Assembly (NCBI GenBank): GCA_028724885.1
Contig: JAQYTJ010000028.1
Span: forward strand, 17,237 to 81,236
DNA from: Bacteroidales bacterium
Lineage (GTDB): Bacteria > Bacteroidota > Bacteroidia > Bacteroidales > UBA932
Length of the DNA stretch: 64,000 nucleotides
Direction of reading: 5' to 3'
Shown here one piece after another: positions 47,203-55,500 of the stretch. The position numbers were made by a program, and so were the translations under genes. The first letter of the stretch is position 1. Every line of letters starts with the position of its first letter. A model generated the notes under the pieces. It searched no databases and had not been told where the DNA came from. It saw nothing but the letters and a program-made list of their open reading frames with translations.

Positions 47203-48183
47203 ATGAAAGAGATAAAGACTATCGGCGTACTGACTTCCGGAGGCGATGCTCCGGGAATGAATGCTGCCATCAGAGCCGTCACTCGCACGGCTATCTACAA
47301 CGGATGGAAAGTGATGGGAATATATCGCGGCTACGAAGGGTTAATAGCCGGTGATTTCAAAGAGCTCACGACTGAGAGTGTCAGCAACACCATACAGAGA
47401 GGCGGAACCATATTGAAGACTGCACGCAGCCAAGAATTCATGACTCCGGAAGGCAGGCAGAAATCTTTTGACAACCTCGTGAAATTCGGAGTAGATGCCC
47501 TGGTCGTCATTGGCGGCAACGGGTCTTTGGCCGGAGCCCAAGATTTCGCTAGGGATTACGACCTTCCAATCATTGGCCTGCCGGGAACGATAGACAATGA
47601 CCTTTACGGCACAGACAGCACGATCGGGTACGACACCGCCCTGAACACCATAGTGGAGTGCGTGGATAAAATACGCGACACCGCCACCTCACACGACCGG
47701 ATTTTCTTCGTAGAGGTGATGGGACGCGACGCAGGCTTCCTGGCGCAGAACAGCGCTATTGCCGTAGGGGCAGAGGCTGCCATCATCCCGGAAGACAAGA
47801 CCGACATCGACCAGCTGGAGCAGTTCATCAACCATGGCAAACGCAAGAGCAAAAACAGTTCGATCGTCATTGTCTCCGAAAGTCCTAAAGACGGTGGCGC
47901 AATGCACTACGCCGAGAGGGTGCGCAAGGAATATCCTCAGTACGACGTGCGCGTTACCATCCTCGGCCACCTGCAGAGAGGAGGCTCGCCTTCCGCAGGG
48001 GACAGGATATTGGCAAGCCGGCTGGGATACGCCTCCATCGAGGCCCTGCTAGAGGGACAGAGGAACATAATGGTGGGCATCCAGAACGGTCAGGTAGTGT
48101 ACGTCCCTATCGACAAGGCCATAAAGAAAGACAAGCCAATCGATCGTGAGCTGATAAACGTTCTCGCTGTGCTTTCAATTTAG
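47203..48183 (+). CDS. pfkA: ATP-dependent 6-phosphofructokinase
   Basis: Phosphofructokinase of 326 residues, catalysing the committed step of glycolysis (fructose 6-phosphate to fructose 1,6-bisphosphate) in the cytoplasm. The ATP-binding loop is [15 protein letters not shown] (residues 11-25) and the catalytic block PGTIDND (127-133) contains the general-base Asp. GGNGSLAGA (104-112), [10 protein letters not shown] and [22 protein letters not shown] complete the family pattern. GGNGS in place of GGDGS is the variation seen in many Bacteroidetes ATP-PFKs. Start ATG 47203. The rplM promoter starts right after the stop codon, and a terminator-like hairpin at 48215-48249 probably ends pfkA transcription. 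Confidence 0.96.
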   Translation: MKEIKTIGVLTSGGDAPGMNAAIRAVTRTAIYNGWKVMGIYRGYEGLIAGDFKELTTESVSNTIQRGGTILKTARSQEFMTPEGRQKSFDNLVKFGVDALVVIGGNGSLAGAQDFARDYDLPIIGLPGTIDNDLYGTDSTIGYDTALNTIVECVDKIRDTATSHDRIFFVEVMGRDAGFLAQNSAIAVGAEAAIIPEDKTDIDQLEQFINHGKRKSKNSSIVIVSESPKDGGAMHYAERVRKEYPQYDVRVTILGHLQRGGSPSAGDRILASRLGYASIEALLEGQRNIMVGIQNGQVVYVPIDKAIKKDKPIDRELINVLAVLSI

Positions 48184-48215
48184 TTTGCCAGACTCGAAAA
48201 TATTCACTATCTTTG
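48184..48215 (+). promoter_or_regulatory. Promoter of rplM-rpsI
   Basis: TTTG (48184-48187), 20 bp, then TATCTTTG (48208-48215), a full match to the Bacteroidetes consensus. It begins with the first base after the pfkA stop codon. The expected start is near 48221-48223, inside the hairpin that follows. Confidence 0.8.
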
Positions 48216-48249
48216 CGACCCCTATTTTGTGTAGGGATCGCAATTTTTT
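48215..48249 (+). terminator. Terminator-like hairpin overlapping the rplM promoter
   Basis: GCGACCCCTA (48215-48224) pairs with TAGGGATCGC (48232-48241) with one C-A mismatch, loop TTTTGTG, then AA and six T. Read through from pfkA it is a good intrinsic terminator. RNA starting at the rplM promoter would lack most of the 5' arm and should not terminate here. Confidence 0.6.
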
Positions 48250-48275
48250 ATGTTCAACCATTAAAGATCAAGACA

Positions 48276-48728
48276 GTGGACACACTTAGCTACAAAACGG
48301 TATCGCTTAATAAGGCAACCGTAAACAAAGGTTGGGTCGTGATCGATGCCACGGATCAGGAACTCGGACGCCTTGCATCAAGGCTCGCTCTCGTCCTTCG
48401 CGGAAAGAACAAGCCTGGTTACACTCCTCACGTGGACTGCGGCGACAATGTCATCGTGGTCAATGCCGAGAAAGTAGTTCTGAAAGGCAAGAAGATGACT
48501 GAACGTGTTTACACTCGTTACACGGGCTACCCTGGCGGACAGCGTTTCACGACTCCGAAGGAAATCCTTCAGAAGAGACCTGCCGAACTAGTAAGGAGGG
48601 CTGTAAAAGGCATGCTCCCTAAAACTCGTCTTGGCGACCAGATTATCAAGAACTTGCATGTTTACGCAGGTCCTGAGCATCCTCACCAAGCACAGAATCC
48701 TAAAGTTATTAAGTTGAACGAAATCTAA
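48276..48728 (+). CDS. rplM: 50S ribosomal protein L13
   Basis: Ribosomal protein L13, 150 residues from the GTG at 48276. The frame is open further upstream, but MRPLFCVGIAIFYVQ is not L13-like and precedes the likely transcription start. The GTG gives (M)[37 protein letters not shown], which aligns by eye with known Bacteroides L13. Family blocks are [49 protein letters not shown] and [16 protein letters not shown]. It begins the ribosomal cluster rplM-rpsI-rpsB-tsf, the usual Bacteroidetes order, with rpsI 8 bp downstream. Confidence 0.95.
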   Translation: MDTLSYKTVSLNKATVNKGWVVIDATDQELGRLASRLALVLRGKNKPGYTPHVDCGDNVIVVNAEKVVLKGKKMTERVYTRYTGYPGGQRFTTPKEILQKRPAELVRRAVKGMLPKTRLGDQIIKNLHVYAGPEHPHQAQNPKVIKLNEI

Positions 48729-48736
48729 CACAGCAA

Positions 48737-49126
48737 ATGGAACAAAAAAACGCCCTTGGAAGACGTAAATCAGCCGTCGCTCGTGTTTATCTTGCGCCCG
48801 GGAAAGGCAACGTCACGATTAACAATCGTCCTCTGAATGAATATTTCAAGCAGGAGAACCTCGTTTACATCGTGAACCAGCCATTCGTGGTCACCAAGAC
48901 AGAAGGTCAGTTTGACGTGAAGGTTAACATCGTAGGCGGAGGCACGAAAGGCCAGGCAGAAGCAATAAGGCTTGGAATTTCACGCGCTCTTAGCAATCTC
49001 GACAGAGAGGCTTACCGCCCTGCCCTTAAGGCAGAAGGCTTCCTCACCCGCGATTCTCGCGAAGTCGAGAGAAAGAAACCTGGTCAGCCTGGCGCACGTG
49101 CCCACTTCCAATTCAGCAAACGTTAA
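48737..49126 (+). CDS. rpsI: 30S ribosomal protein S9
   Basis: Ribosomal protein S9, 129 residues, normal length. The N-terminus [21 protein letters not shown] carries the GRRK block. Next come [22 protein letters not shown] and, at the C-terminus, [29 protein letters not shown] with the terminal SKR that reaches the P-site tRNA. Start ATG 48737, 8 bp after rplM, same operon. A 236-bp structured gap follows before rpsB. An ORF in another frame crossing the end of rpsI and this gap (48972-49340) is not a gene. Confidence 0.97.
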   Translation: MEQKNALGRRKSAVARVYLAPGKGNVTINNRPLNEYFKQENLVYIVNQPFVVTKTEGQFDVKVNIVGGGTKGQAEAIRLGISRALSNLDREAYRPALKAEGFLTRDSREVERKKPGQPGARAHFQFSKR

Positions 49127-49362
49127 TATTGCTGAGCTGATTTATGTTAAGGTACGGTCCGCTCGAAGAAACTCTGCTGACTTCGACATATTTATAGGAA
49201 TATATTTCCTTCGAATTGCGAACTACCGCAGAGTTGACGGAACCGCGGAAAATTTCGGAGACTGGCAACGCCGCTGCTCTGGAATTGAAGAAAAGAGTCT
49301 GAAAGGCCCAACGGCAAACGGCCTCGAAGAAAAAGTTTAAAAACTTAAAAATTAACATTACA
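49127..49362 (+). promoter_or_regulatory. Structured 5' leader of rpsB-tsf
   Basis: 236 bp of non-coding DNA between rpsI and rpsB with three nested perfect stems: AACTCTGC/GCAGAGTT (49170-49177 with 49228-49235), TTCGA/TCGAA (49182-49186 with 49211-49215) and AGGAA/TTCCT (49196-49200 with 49206-49210). GGCC pairs further down (about 49308-49323) suggest a second domain. It has the look of a ribosomal protein leader, possibly bound by S2 for autogenous control. No clear promoter was identified within it. Confidence 0.55.
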
Positions 49363-50295
49363 ATGCCAAGAACAAATTTCCAAGAACTTCTTGATGCACG
49401 CGCGCATTTCGGACATTTGGCAAGAAAATGGAACCCTAAGATGGCTCCTTTCATCTTCGGCCAGAAAAATGGAATACACATCATAGACTTGCACAAGACC
49501 ATCGTCGCAATAGACGAGGCTGCCGATGCTATGAAAGAGCTTGCCCGCTCAGGCCGCAAGATCCTCTTCGTAGCTACGAAGAAACAGGCTAAAGAACTTG
49601 TTTCAGAAAAGGCGACGGCAGTCAACATGCCATCGATAACCGAGCGCTGGGCAGGCGGTATGCTCACCAACTTCCCAACAGTGCGCAAGGCTATCAAGAA
49701 AATGAACACCATCGATAAGATGAAAGAGGACGGCACCTACGAGAAACTCGCTAAGAGAGAGCGTCTGCAGGTGGACCGCCAAAGGGCTAAGCTTGAGAAG
49801 AACCTCGGTTCCATCAAGGACATGAGCCGCCTTCCATCGGCACTATTCGTTGTTGACATCCAGAAGGAAGCCAACGCCGTTAAAGAGGCTAACCGCCTCA
49901 ACATTCCGGTATTCGCAATGGTTGACACATGCTGCGATCCTACCCACATTGATTATGTGATACCGGCAAATGACGACGCAGTAGAATCTATTCAGTTAAT
50001 AATGAATATTCTATGCCAGGCAATCCAGGAAGGTCTGGATGAAAGGAAGATGGAGAAGGAAAAAGAGGAGACTGAAGAGAATGCAGAAGGAGAGGCTCTC
50101 TCCAATCCTACAGGGAAGAAGCTTCGCGCTCGCAAGACTGCAAAGCCTGTTGATGTAGAAGCAGAGGCTGCGGAAGAGGATGCTCCTAAGGCTGAGGCTC
50201 CGAAAGACGAGCCAAAAACGTCTAAGGCTGAAGAGCCAGAGGCTCCTACAGCACCGGAGGCCGAAAGCCAAGCAGAAGAACCAAAAGCTGAATGA
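49363..50295 (+). CDS. rpsB: 30S ribosomal protein S2 with acidic C-terminal tail
   Basis: Ribosomal protein S2, 310 residues. The core (about 1-228) is standard: FQELLDARAHFGHLARKWNPKMAPFIFG, IIDLHKTIVAIDEAAD, ILFVATKKQAKELV, ITERWAGGMLTNFPTVRKAI, LPSALFVVDIQKEANAVKEANRLNIPVFAMVDTCCDPTHIDYVIPANDDA. It is cited by segment only to show completeness. The last 75 or so residues are a low-complexity tail of Glu, Ala, Lys and Pro (KAEAPKDEPKTSKAEEPEAP region) that is longer than in most S2 proteins. Such tails are variable and likely disordered. Start ATG 49363 (MPRTNFQELLDARAHFG). tsf follows after 25 bp. Confidence 0.97.
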   Translation: MPRTNFQELLDARAHFGHLARKWNPKMAPFIFGQKNGIHIIDLHKTIVAIDEAADAMKELARSGRKILFVATKKQAKELVSEKATAVNMPSITERWAGGMLTNFPTVRKAIKKMNTIDKMKEDGTYEKLAKRERLQVDRQRAKLEKNLGSIKDMSRLPSALFVVDIQKEANAVKEANRLNIPVFAMVDTCCDPTHIDYVIPANDDAVESIQLIMNILCQAIQEGLDERKMEKEKEETEENAEGEALSNPTGKKLRARKTAKPVDVEAEAAEEDAPKAEAPKDEPKTSKAEEPEAPTAPEAESQAEEPKAE

Positions 50296-50320
50296 TTTTT
50301 TTTATAAAGGAGAACGAAAA

Positions 50321-51154
50321 ATGGCAATTTCCGCACAAGACGTAATGAAATTACGCAAAATGACGCAAGCCGGAATGATGGACTGCAAAAAAGCACTTGA
50401 AGAAGCTAACGGAGATTTCGACAAAGCTGTCGAGATCATTCGTGAGAAAGGTAAGCTCGTGGCTGCAAAAAGAGCAGATCGTGAGACTACAGAAGGTGCG
50501 GTTCGCATTCGCACAGAAGGGAACAAGGCAATTATCGTATGCTTAGGCTGCGAGACCGACTTCGTTTCTGCAACTGACAACTTCAAGAGCCTCGCAGACG
50601 AGATCGCCGACACTGCCATGAAGAACTTCCCGGCAGACCTCGATACCCTCAAAGCATGCAAATGCTCTAACGGACATACCGTTGAGGAAGAAATCTCCGC
50701 TCTCACTGGTAAAACTGGCGAAAAGCTAGTTCTCGCTTATTACGACTGCCTTGAGGCTCCATACATTTCACAATATGTTCACAACAACAATAAAATAGGA
50801 TCAATCGTAGCTTTCAATAAGGAAGTTTCAGCAGAAATCGGCAAGAACGTCGCACAGCAGGTAACTGCCATGAGCCCTGTTTCCGTTTCTGCCGACGATT
50901 GCCCTAAGGAAGCTGTTGAGAAAGAATTGGAGATGTACAGGCAGCAAATCGCTGAGGATCCGAAGATGGCCGGCAAACCAGAGGCTATGCTAGAAAATAT
51001 AGCCAAAGGCAAGCTGAACAAGTACTTCAAAGAAAAGACTCTTCTTGCTCAGGAATTCATCTGGGACAACAAGCTCAGCGTAGCCGATTACATAAAGGCC
51101 GGTGACAAAGATGCGACAGTCACTGCATTCAGAAGGTTCTCTTTAAGCGACTAA
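50321..51154 (+). CDS. tsf: Translation elongation factor Ts
   Basis: EF-Ts, 277 residues, the nucleotide exchange factor for EF-Tu. The N-terminal UBA-like domain MAISAQDVMKLRKMTQAGMM (Met1-20) and DCKKALEEANGDFDKAVEIIREKG are standard. The CLGCETDFVSATDNF block contains the TDFV residues that contact EF-Tu. Two copies of the core fold follow. The open frame reaches back to 50180 inside rpsB, but the true start is ATG 50321, preceded by a strong AAAGGAG Shine-Dalgarno sequence at 50306-50312. Such a clear SD is unusual in Bacteroidetes, which generally lack SD dependence. A terminator follows at 51177. Confidence 0.97.
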   Translation: MAISAQDVMKLRKMTQAGMMDCKKALEEANGDFDKAVEIIREKGKLVAAKRADRETTEGAVRIRTEGNKAIIVCLGCETDFVSATDNFKSLADEIADTAMKNFPADLDTLKACKCSNGHTVEEEISALTGKTGEKLVLAYYDCLEAPYISQYVHNNNKIGSIVAFNKEVSAEIGKNVAQQVTAMSPVSVSADDCPKEAVEKELEMYRQQIAEDPKMAGKPEAMLENIAKGKLNKYFKEKTLLAQEFIWDNKLSVADYIKAGDKDATVTAFRRFSLSD

Positions 51155-51176
51155 GCTTAATACCCTCTTGATATTT

Positions 51177-51207
51177 AGGCAGACGCACCATGCGATCTGC
51201 CTTTTTC
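51177..51207 (+). terminator. Intrinsic terminator after tsf
   Basis: AGGCAGA-CGCA (51177-51187) pairs with TGCG-A-TCTGCCT (51191-51202), one bulged A, loop CCA, followed by TTTT. It lies 22 bp after the tsf stop. Confidence 0.85.
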
Positions 51208-51447
51208 GTGTCCTGTTCAAGGCACGAAAAAAGGGACCATTAAAAATCACTTTTTAATCGATCCCTAATAACTGAATAGAGTTTTTTAAGAAGAATAGAG
51301 CGTGCATCTCTGCATGCCCTATTCGCAATTCTAACCTAAAATTTCAATTATGAAAACCTTTCTAAAGGTAGTATTTTTTTAAAACAAACTAATTCGTTGC
51401 TTGGCAAATTGGCCAAAAGTATGGGAAATGCAGCCAAAAGTATCAAA
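51202..51447. other. Hairpin-dense convergent intergenic region
   Basis: Several further stems follow the tsf terminator. TTTTTCGTG (51202-51210) pairs with CACGAAAAA (51223-51231). AGGGA/TCCCT (51232-51236 with 51262-51266) encloses ATTAAAAA/TTTTTAAT (51239-51246 with 51251-51258). GAATAG/CTATTC (51293-51298 with 51319-51324) encloses GCAT/ATGC. The A/T-rich stems can act as terminators for the convergent cyclophilin gene. I see no gene; a ten-codon ORF at 51350 is probably chance. Confidence 0.5.
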
Positions 51448-52212
51448 TTAATTGTTTTTGGGATTTTCGCCACTCGATTTTTCCTCAACTTTTGACGTTG
51501 ATTTCTCATCAAGTTTTATCTGCTTGATGACGACATCGTGCAACGGCCTGTCTTTCTTGTCTGTAGCGACCTGAGCTATGCGGTCAATGACATCCAGCCC
51601 CTCCACGGTTTCGCCGAATACGGTATAGTCTCCATCCAGCTGGGCGCAGGCCTGAGGATCCTGGACGATGTAGAATTGAGAGCCGGATGACTCTTTCTTA
51701 GGGTTAGCGGCATCGCCTCTGCGAGCAGCGGCAAGAGCGCCCTTCTTGTGTTTGTATTCTGGAACGAACTCAGCTGGGATAGTATACCCTGGTCCGCCTT
51801 GGCCATATTTTGCCACGGCTGCCGCAGATGTGTCGCGAGTGAAAGGATCTCCACCCTGAATCATGAATCCGTTTATCACGCGGTGAAATAACAGTCCGTC
51901 ATAATAGCCGGACAGCGCCAGCTTGGCGAAATTTTCACGATGCTTTGCTGTTTTTGAGTACAATCTGACCTTGATCGTGCCAAGATCGGTGACGATGTCG
52001 AAAATCGGCTCGTCAGGGAGGTTTTGCAGTGTAGCCATAGCTTCTTTCTCTTTTTGAACTTTCTGAGCTTGTGTAATGGAATCTTGGCGAGCCTGCTCAA
52101 TGGCTGCCTCTTCCTGCGCTTTTTGCTGGGTTTTCTTAGCGCGGCTGTTGCATCCCACTGCTATCAGAGCAATGGCAGCGATGCTAAGAGTAATGATGAT
52201 TGAATGTTTCAT
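51448..52212 (-). CDS. Cyclophilin-type peptidyl-prolyl cis-trans isomerase, lipoprotein
   Basis: A 254-residue exported cyclophilin that isomerises Xaa-Pro bonds in the cell envelope. From ATG 52212 the signal is MKHSIIITLSIAAIALIAVG followed by Cys (lipobox IAVGC). The frame is open upstream into the repeat array, but those codons lie before the signal and are rejected. A charged Lys/Gln/Glu linker (about 25-60) precedes the domain (about 70-240): YSKTAKHRENFAKLALSGYYDGLLFHRVINGFMIQGGDP is here split by segment, with the catalytic Arg in FHRVI and FMIQGGDP. SSGSQFYIVQD and VFGETVEGLDVIDRIAQV follow. It is a single gene facing the tsf operon, with repeats upstream. Confidence 0.94.
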   Translation of the reverse strand: MKHSIIITLSIAAIALIAVGCNSRAKKTQQKAQEEAAIEQARQDSITQAQKVQKEKEAMATLQNLPDEPIFDIVTDLGTIKVRLYSKTAKHRENFAKLALSGYYDGLLFHRVINGFMIQGGDPFTRDTSAAAVAKYGQGGPGYTIPAEFVPEYKHKKGALAAARRGDAANPKKESSGSQFYIVQDPQACAQLDGDYTVFGETVEGLDVIDRIAQVATDKKDRPLHDVVIKQIKLDEKSTSKVEEKSSGENPKNN

Positions 52213-52248
52213 AATAGTATATTGAATATAATATGTTCTTTTATCTAG

Positions 52249-52269
52249 ATCCTGAATCAAGTTCAGGAT
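52249..52269. repeat. REP-like palindrome
   Basis: ATCCTGAA (52249-52256), loop TCAAG, TTCAGGAT (52262-52269), a perfect 8-bp stem. The 14-base core GAATCAAGTTCAGG also occurs at 44782-44795. It borders the tandem array to its right. Confidence 0.7.
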
Positions 52270-52442
52270 GACGTGGGGGGTCGTTCCGCATGACGATACG
52301 TCCTTCCGCATGACGATACGTCCTTCCGCATGACGATACGTCGTTCAGGATGACGTGGGGGGTCGTTCCGCATGACGATACGTCCTTCCGCATGACGATA
52401 CGTCGTTCCGGATGACGATACGTCCTTCCGCATGACGATACG
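52259..52442. repeat. Tandem repeat array, about nine 20- to 22-bp units
   Basis: Units such as TCCTTCCGCATGACGATACG start at 52281, 52301, 52321, 52363, 52383, 52403 and 52423. Longer 22-bp units ending GACGTGGGGGG lie at 52259-52280 and 52341-52362. Repeats are contiguous without spacers, so it is not a CRISPR. The reverse complement of the 22-bp unit shares the core CGTCATCCTGAACGA with the array at 63.8-64 kb. It lies between the cyclophilin gene and the purL promoter. Confidence 0.9.
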
Positions 52443-52481
52443 TCGACATGTTCAAAGATAGTCATTTGAGCCTTAATTTCA

Positions 52482-52513
52482 ATTGCTATTCTCCGTTGAA
52501 AAGCATAATTTTG
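52482..52513 (+). promoter_or_regulatory. Promoter of purL-purC
   Basis: ATTG (52482-52485), 20 bp, then TAATTTTG (52506-52513), an exact -7 element. The start would be near 52520, about 18 bases before the purL ATG at 52538. Confidence 0.75.
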
Positions 52514-52537
52514 TATATTAAACGGAAGCATCCAGAA

Positions 52538-55500
52538 ATGAAAAATTACCGCATCTTCGTAGAGAAGCACCCTGAGTTCCAAGTTGAAGCAAAAAGCCTT
52601 CTGGCAGAACTTAACGAGAACCTTTCACTTAATCTCAAATCACTGAGGCTGTTAAACGTCTATGACCTGTTCGGCTTCACCCAAGAATTGCTAGAGAAAT
52701 GTCGCTACAGCGTGTTCGGCGAAATTGTGACCGACAGCGTCACGGAAGCGCTCGATCTAGAAGGGGAAAAATATATCGCCGTGGAATACCTTCCAGGGCA
52801 GTTCGACCAAAGGGCAGCATCAGCCATCGACTGCGTACACCTAATTGACCCTGCAGCAAATATAAACCTAAAGAGTTCCAAGCTGATAATAGTGGACGAT
52901 GATGCATCGGAAGAAGTGCTTGGAAAGATCAGCCGCTATTGCATCAACCCAGTGGAATCTCGGACGAAGGACCTTTCCAAACTGACTGACACTGAGCAGG
53001 CAGCAGTGAAGCCAGTTCCAGTACTCGAGGGATTTAGAAATATGTCAGCGGCTTCCGAACGCGAGGCCTATTGCAAAAAAATGGGCCTGGCGATGAACGC
53101 CGATGACCTGAACGAGGTCGTAAAATATTTCACGGAAGAAGGCCGCGACCCTAACGAGACAGAGCTGCGCATCCTAGACACATACTGGAGCGACCACTGC
53201 CGCCACACCACGTTCACGACCGAACTTGAGGAAATCGGAATCGAAGATTCGTTCATAAAGGAGGATATCGAGGGCACGATGGAACTGTACCTGAAGATGC
53301 GCAAGGATCTTGGACGTGAGCAAAAGGGGCTGAACCTCATGGACATGGCCACGATCGGCGCAAAGCATCTCCGCAAGGCAGGCAAGCTGGACGACATGGA
53401 AGTCAGCGAGGAGAATAACGCCTGCAGCATATTCATAGATGTAGATGTTGATGACACAGTCGAGAAGTGGCTGCTGATGTTCAAGAACGAGACTCATAAC
53501 CATCCGACTGAGATTGAGCCATTTGGCGGTGCTGCAACCTGCCTAGGCGGCGCAATCAGGGATCCGCTTTCGGGACGTTCCTACGTCTATCAGGCAATGC
53601 GCGTGACCGGAGCAGGGGACATCTGGAAGCCGGTTTCCGAAACACTGCCAGGCAAGCTGCCGCAGAAAGTCATCACAAAGCAGGCCGCCCACGGATATTC
53701 CAGCTACGGCAACCAGATTGGCCTTGCGACCACACATGTAAGGGAAATATATCACGATGGGTACACGGCCAAGAGGCTTGAAGTCGGGGCGGTGGTAGGA
53801 GCTGTTAAGGCCTCTAACGTGCGCCGAGAGAGTCCCAAGCCAGGGGACGTGGTGCTGATGCTTGGCGGACGCACGGGACGAGACGGCATCGGTGGCGCGA
53901 CAGGCTCTTCCAAGGAACACACGGAGGAGTCTCTGGAGACTTGCGGAAGCGAGGTGCAGAAAGGGAATGCCCCTGAGGAAAGGAAACTGGAAAGGCTGTT
54001 CAGAAGACCGGAGGTGACGAAACTCATCAAGAAGTCCAATGATTTCGGAGCCGGCGGAGTGAGTGTCGCAATCGGCGAGCTTACTGACGGACTGGACATT
54101 TATCTGGACAGGGTTCCAGTCAAGTACAGCGGAATGAACACAACCGAACTGGCAATCAGCGAGTCACAGGAGAGAATGGCGGTCGTGGTGGAAGCCAAAG
54201 ACGAGAACATATTCAAGGAATATTGCCACGAGGAGAACATCGAGGTAACTCATGTTGCCGATGTCACCGACACGGAGCGCATGAAGATGTATTATGAGGG
54301 CAAGGTGGTCGTGGACCTGAAGAGGCGTTTCATAGACAGCGCTGGAGCGAAACATTATGCCAAGGCTGAAATCGGGGCAGTGCCGGAGAACGATCCATTC
54401 TACCGTGACGTGCCTGGCAAGAGCCTTAAAGAAAGAATGTTCAGCAATCTGCAGGATCAGAACGTGACCTGCCAGAAAGGCCTCATAGAGATGTTCGATT
54501 CCACTATCGGACGCTCTACGGTGCTTATGCCGTTTGGAGGCGAACTGCAAGCCACAGAGACTCAGGTTTCAGTGCAAAAGCTGCCTACGGACGGGTTCAC
54601 GAACACCGCCAGCATGATGGCATTCGGATTCAACCCTGCCCTTTGCGAGTGGAGTCCTTATCATGGTGCGGCATATTCAATGGTAGAGGCTTGCAGCAAG
54701 ATAGTGGCAGCTGGCGGATGCTGGGAGACCATGCGCTTCTCTTGCCAGGAATATTTTGAAAGAATGACATCTGATCCTAAGATCTGGGGCAAGCCTGCGG
54801 CAGCCCTGCTCGGCTCACTGAAGATGCAGGAAGAGCTTGGCTTGCCTTCAATCGGGGGCAAAGATTCCATGAGCGGATCGTTCGAGACAGAGAAAGGCAT
54901 CATCCACGTGCCGCCCACATTCATAGCATTCGGGATAACTCCTGTCAAGGTAAAGAACGTTATTTCTCCAGAATTCAAATGGGAAGGAGACAGGCTGTAT
55001 CTAGTAAAGCATACTCCTAAGGAAAACTTCATGCCTGACACGCAGCAGCTTATGAAGAACTGGAACCATATTCAGGAAAAAATAGCTGACGGCACGATAG
55101 TTTCCGCATGGGCAACAGGATTCGGCGGCGTGGCTGAAGCTCTTTGCAAGATGAGTTTCGGCAATGCTTTCGGCTTTGACGTGCACCTCGACGAAGAGGA
55201 TTTATTCAATCTTAGCTATGGCTCTATCGTGGTAGAAACCGATGGACACGCGCTAGATTTCGAGAATGCCATCGAACTAGGCTACGTGACTTCAGGCGAG
55301 GATGGAAATGTTCTCGTGAATGGCACTTCGATTTCGATTTTCGAGCTGATGGATTTCAACGGGTCATTGTTCGACAAAGTTTATCCTTCTACCAGCAAGC
55401 CTGACTTCAAGCGCCTGATGCCTAGGGGTTCGGAAGGCATGAAACCATTCAAGGCTCATAAAGCAGACTTACAATACCATGGCCCTGCGGTCGATAAAGT

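Noticed and set aside
48215..48241. Hairpin as a classic L13 autoregulatory leader
   Set aside because: The predicted transcription start lies inside the 5' arm, so the hairpin would not be complete in the rplM mRNA; kept as a pfkA terminator instead.
48972..49340. 122-codon + strand ORF across the end of rpsI and the rpsB leader
   Set aside because: Overlaps rpsI in another frame and runs through the structured leader; no protein-like pattern.
51350..51382. Ten-codon ORF MKTFLKVVFF in the tsf/cyclophilin gap as a leader peptide
   Set aside because: No gene follows it on the + strand; it ends in a convergent region, so there is nothing for it to regulate.
52259..52442. CRISPR array
   Set aside because: Units are contiguous without unique spacers and there are no cas genes; the same holds for 63795-64000.
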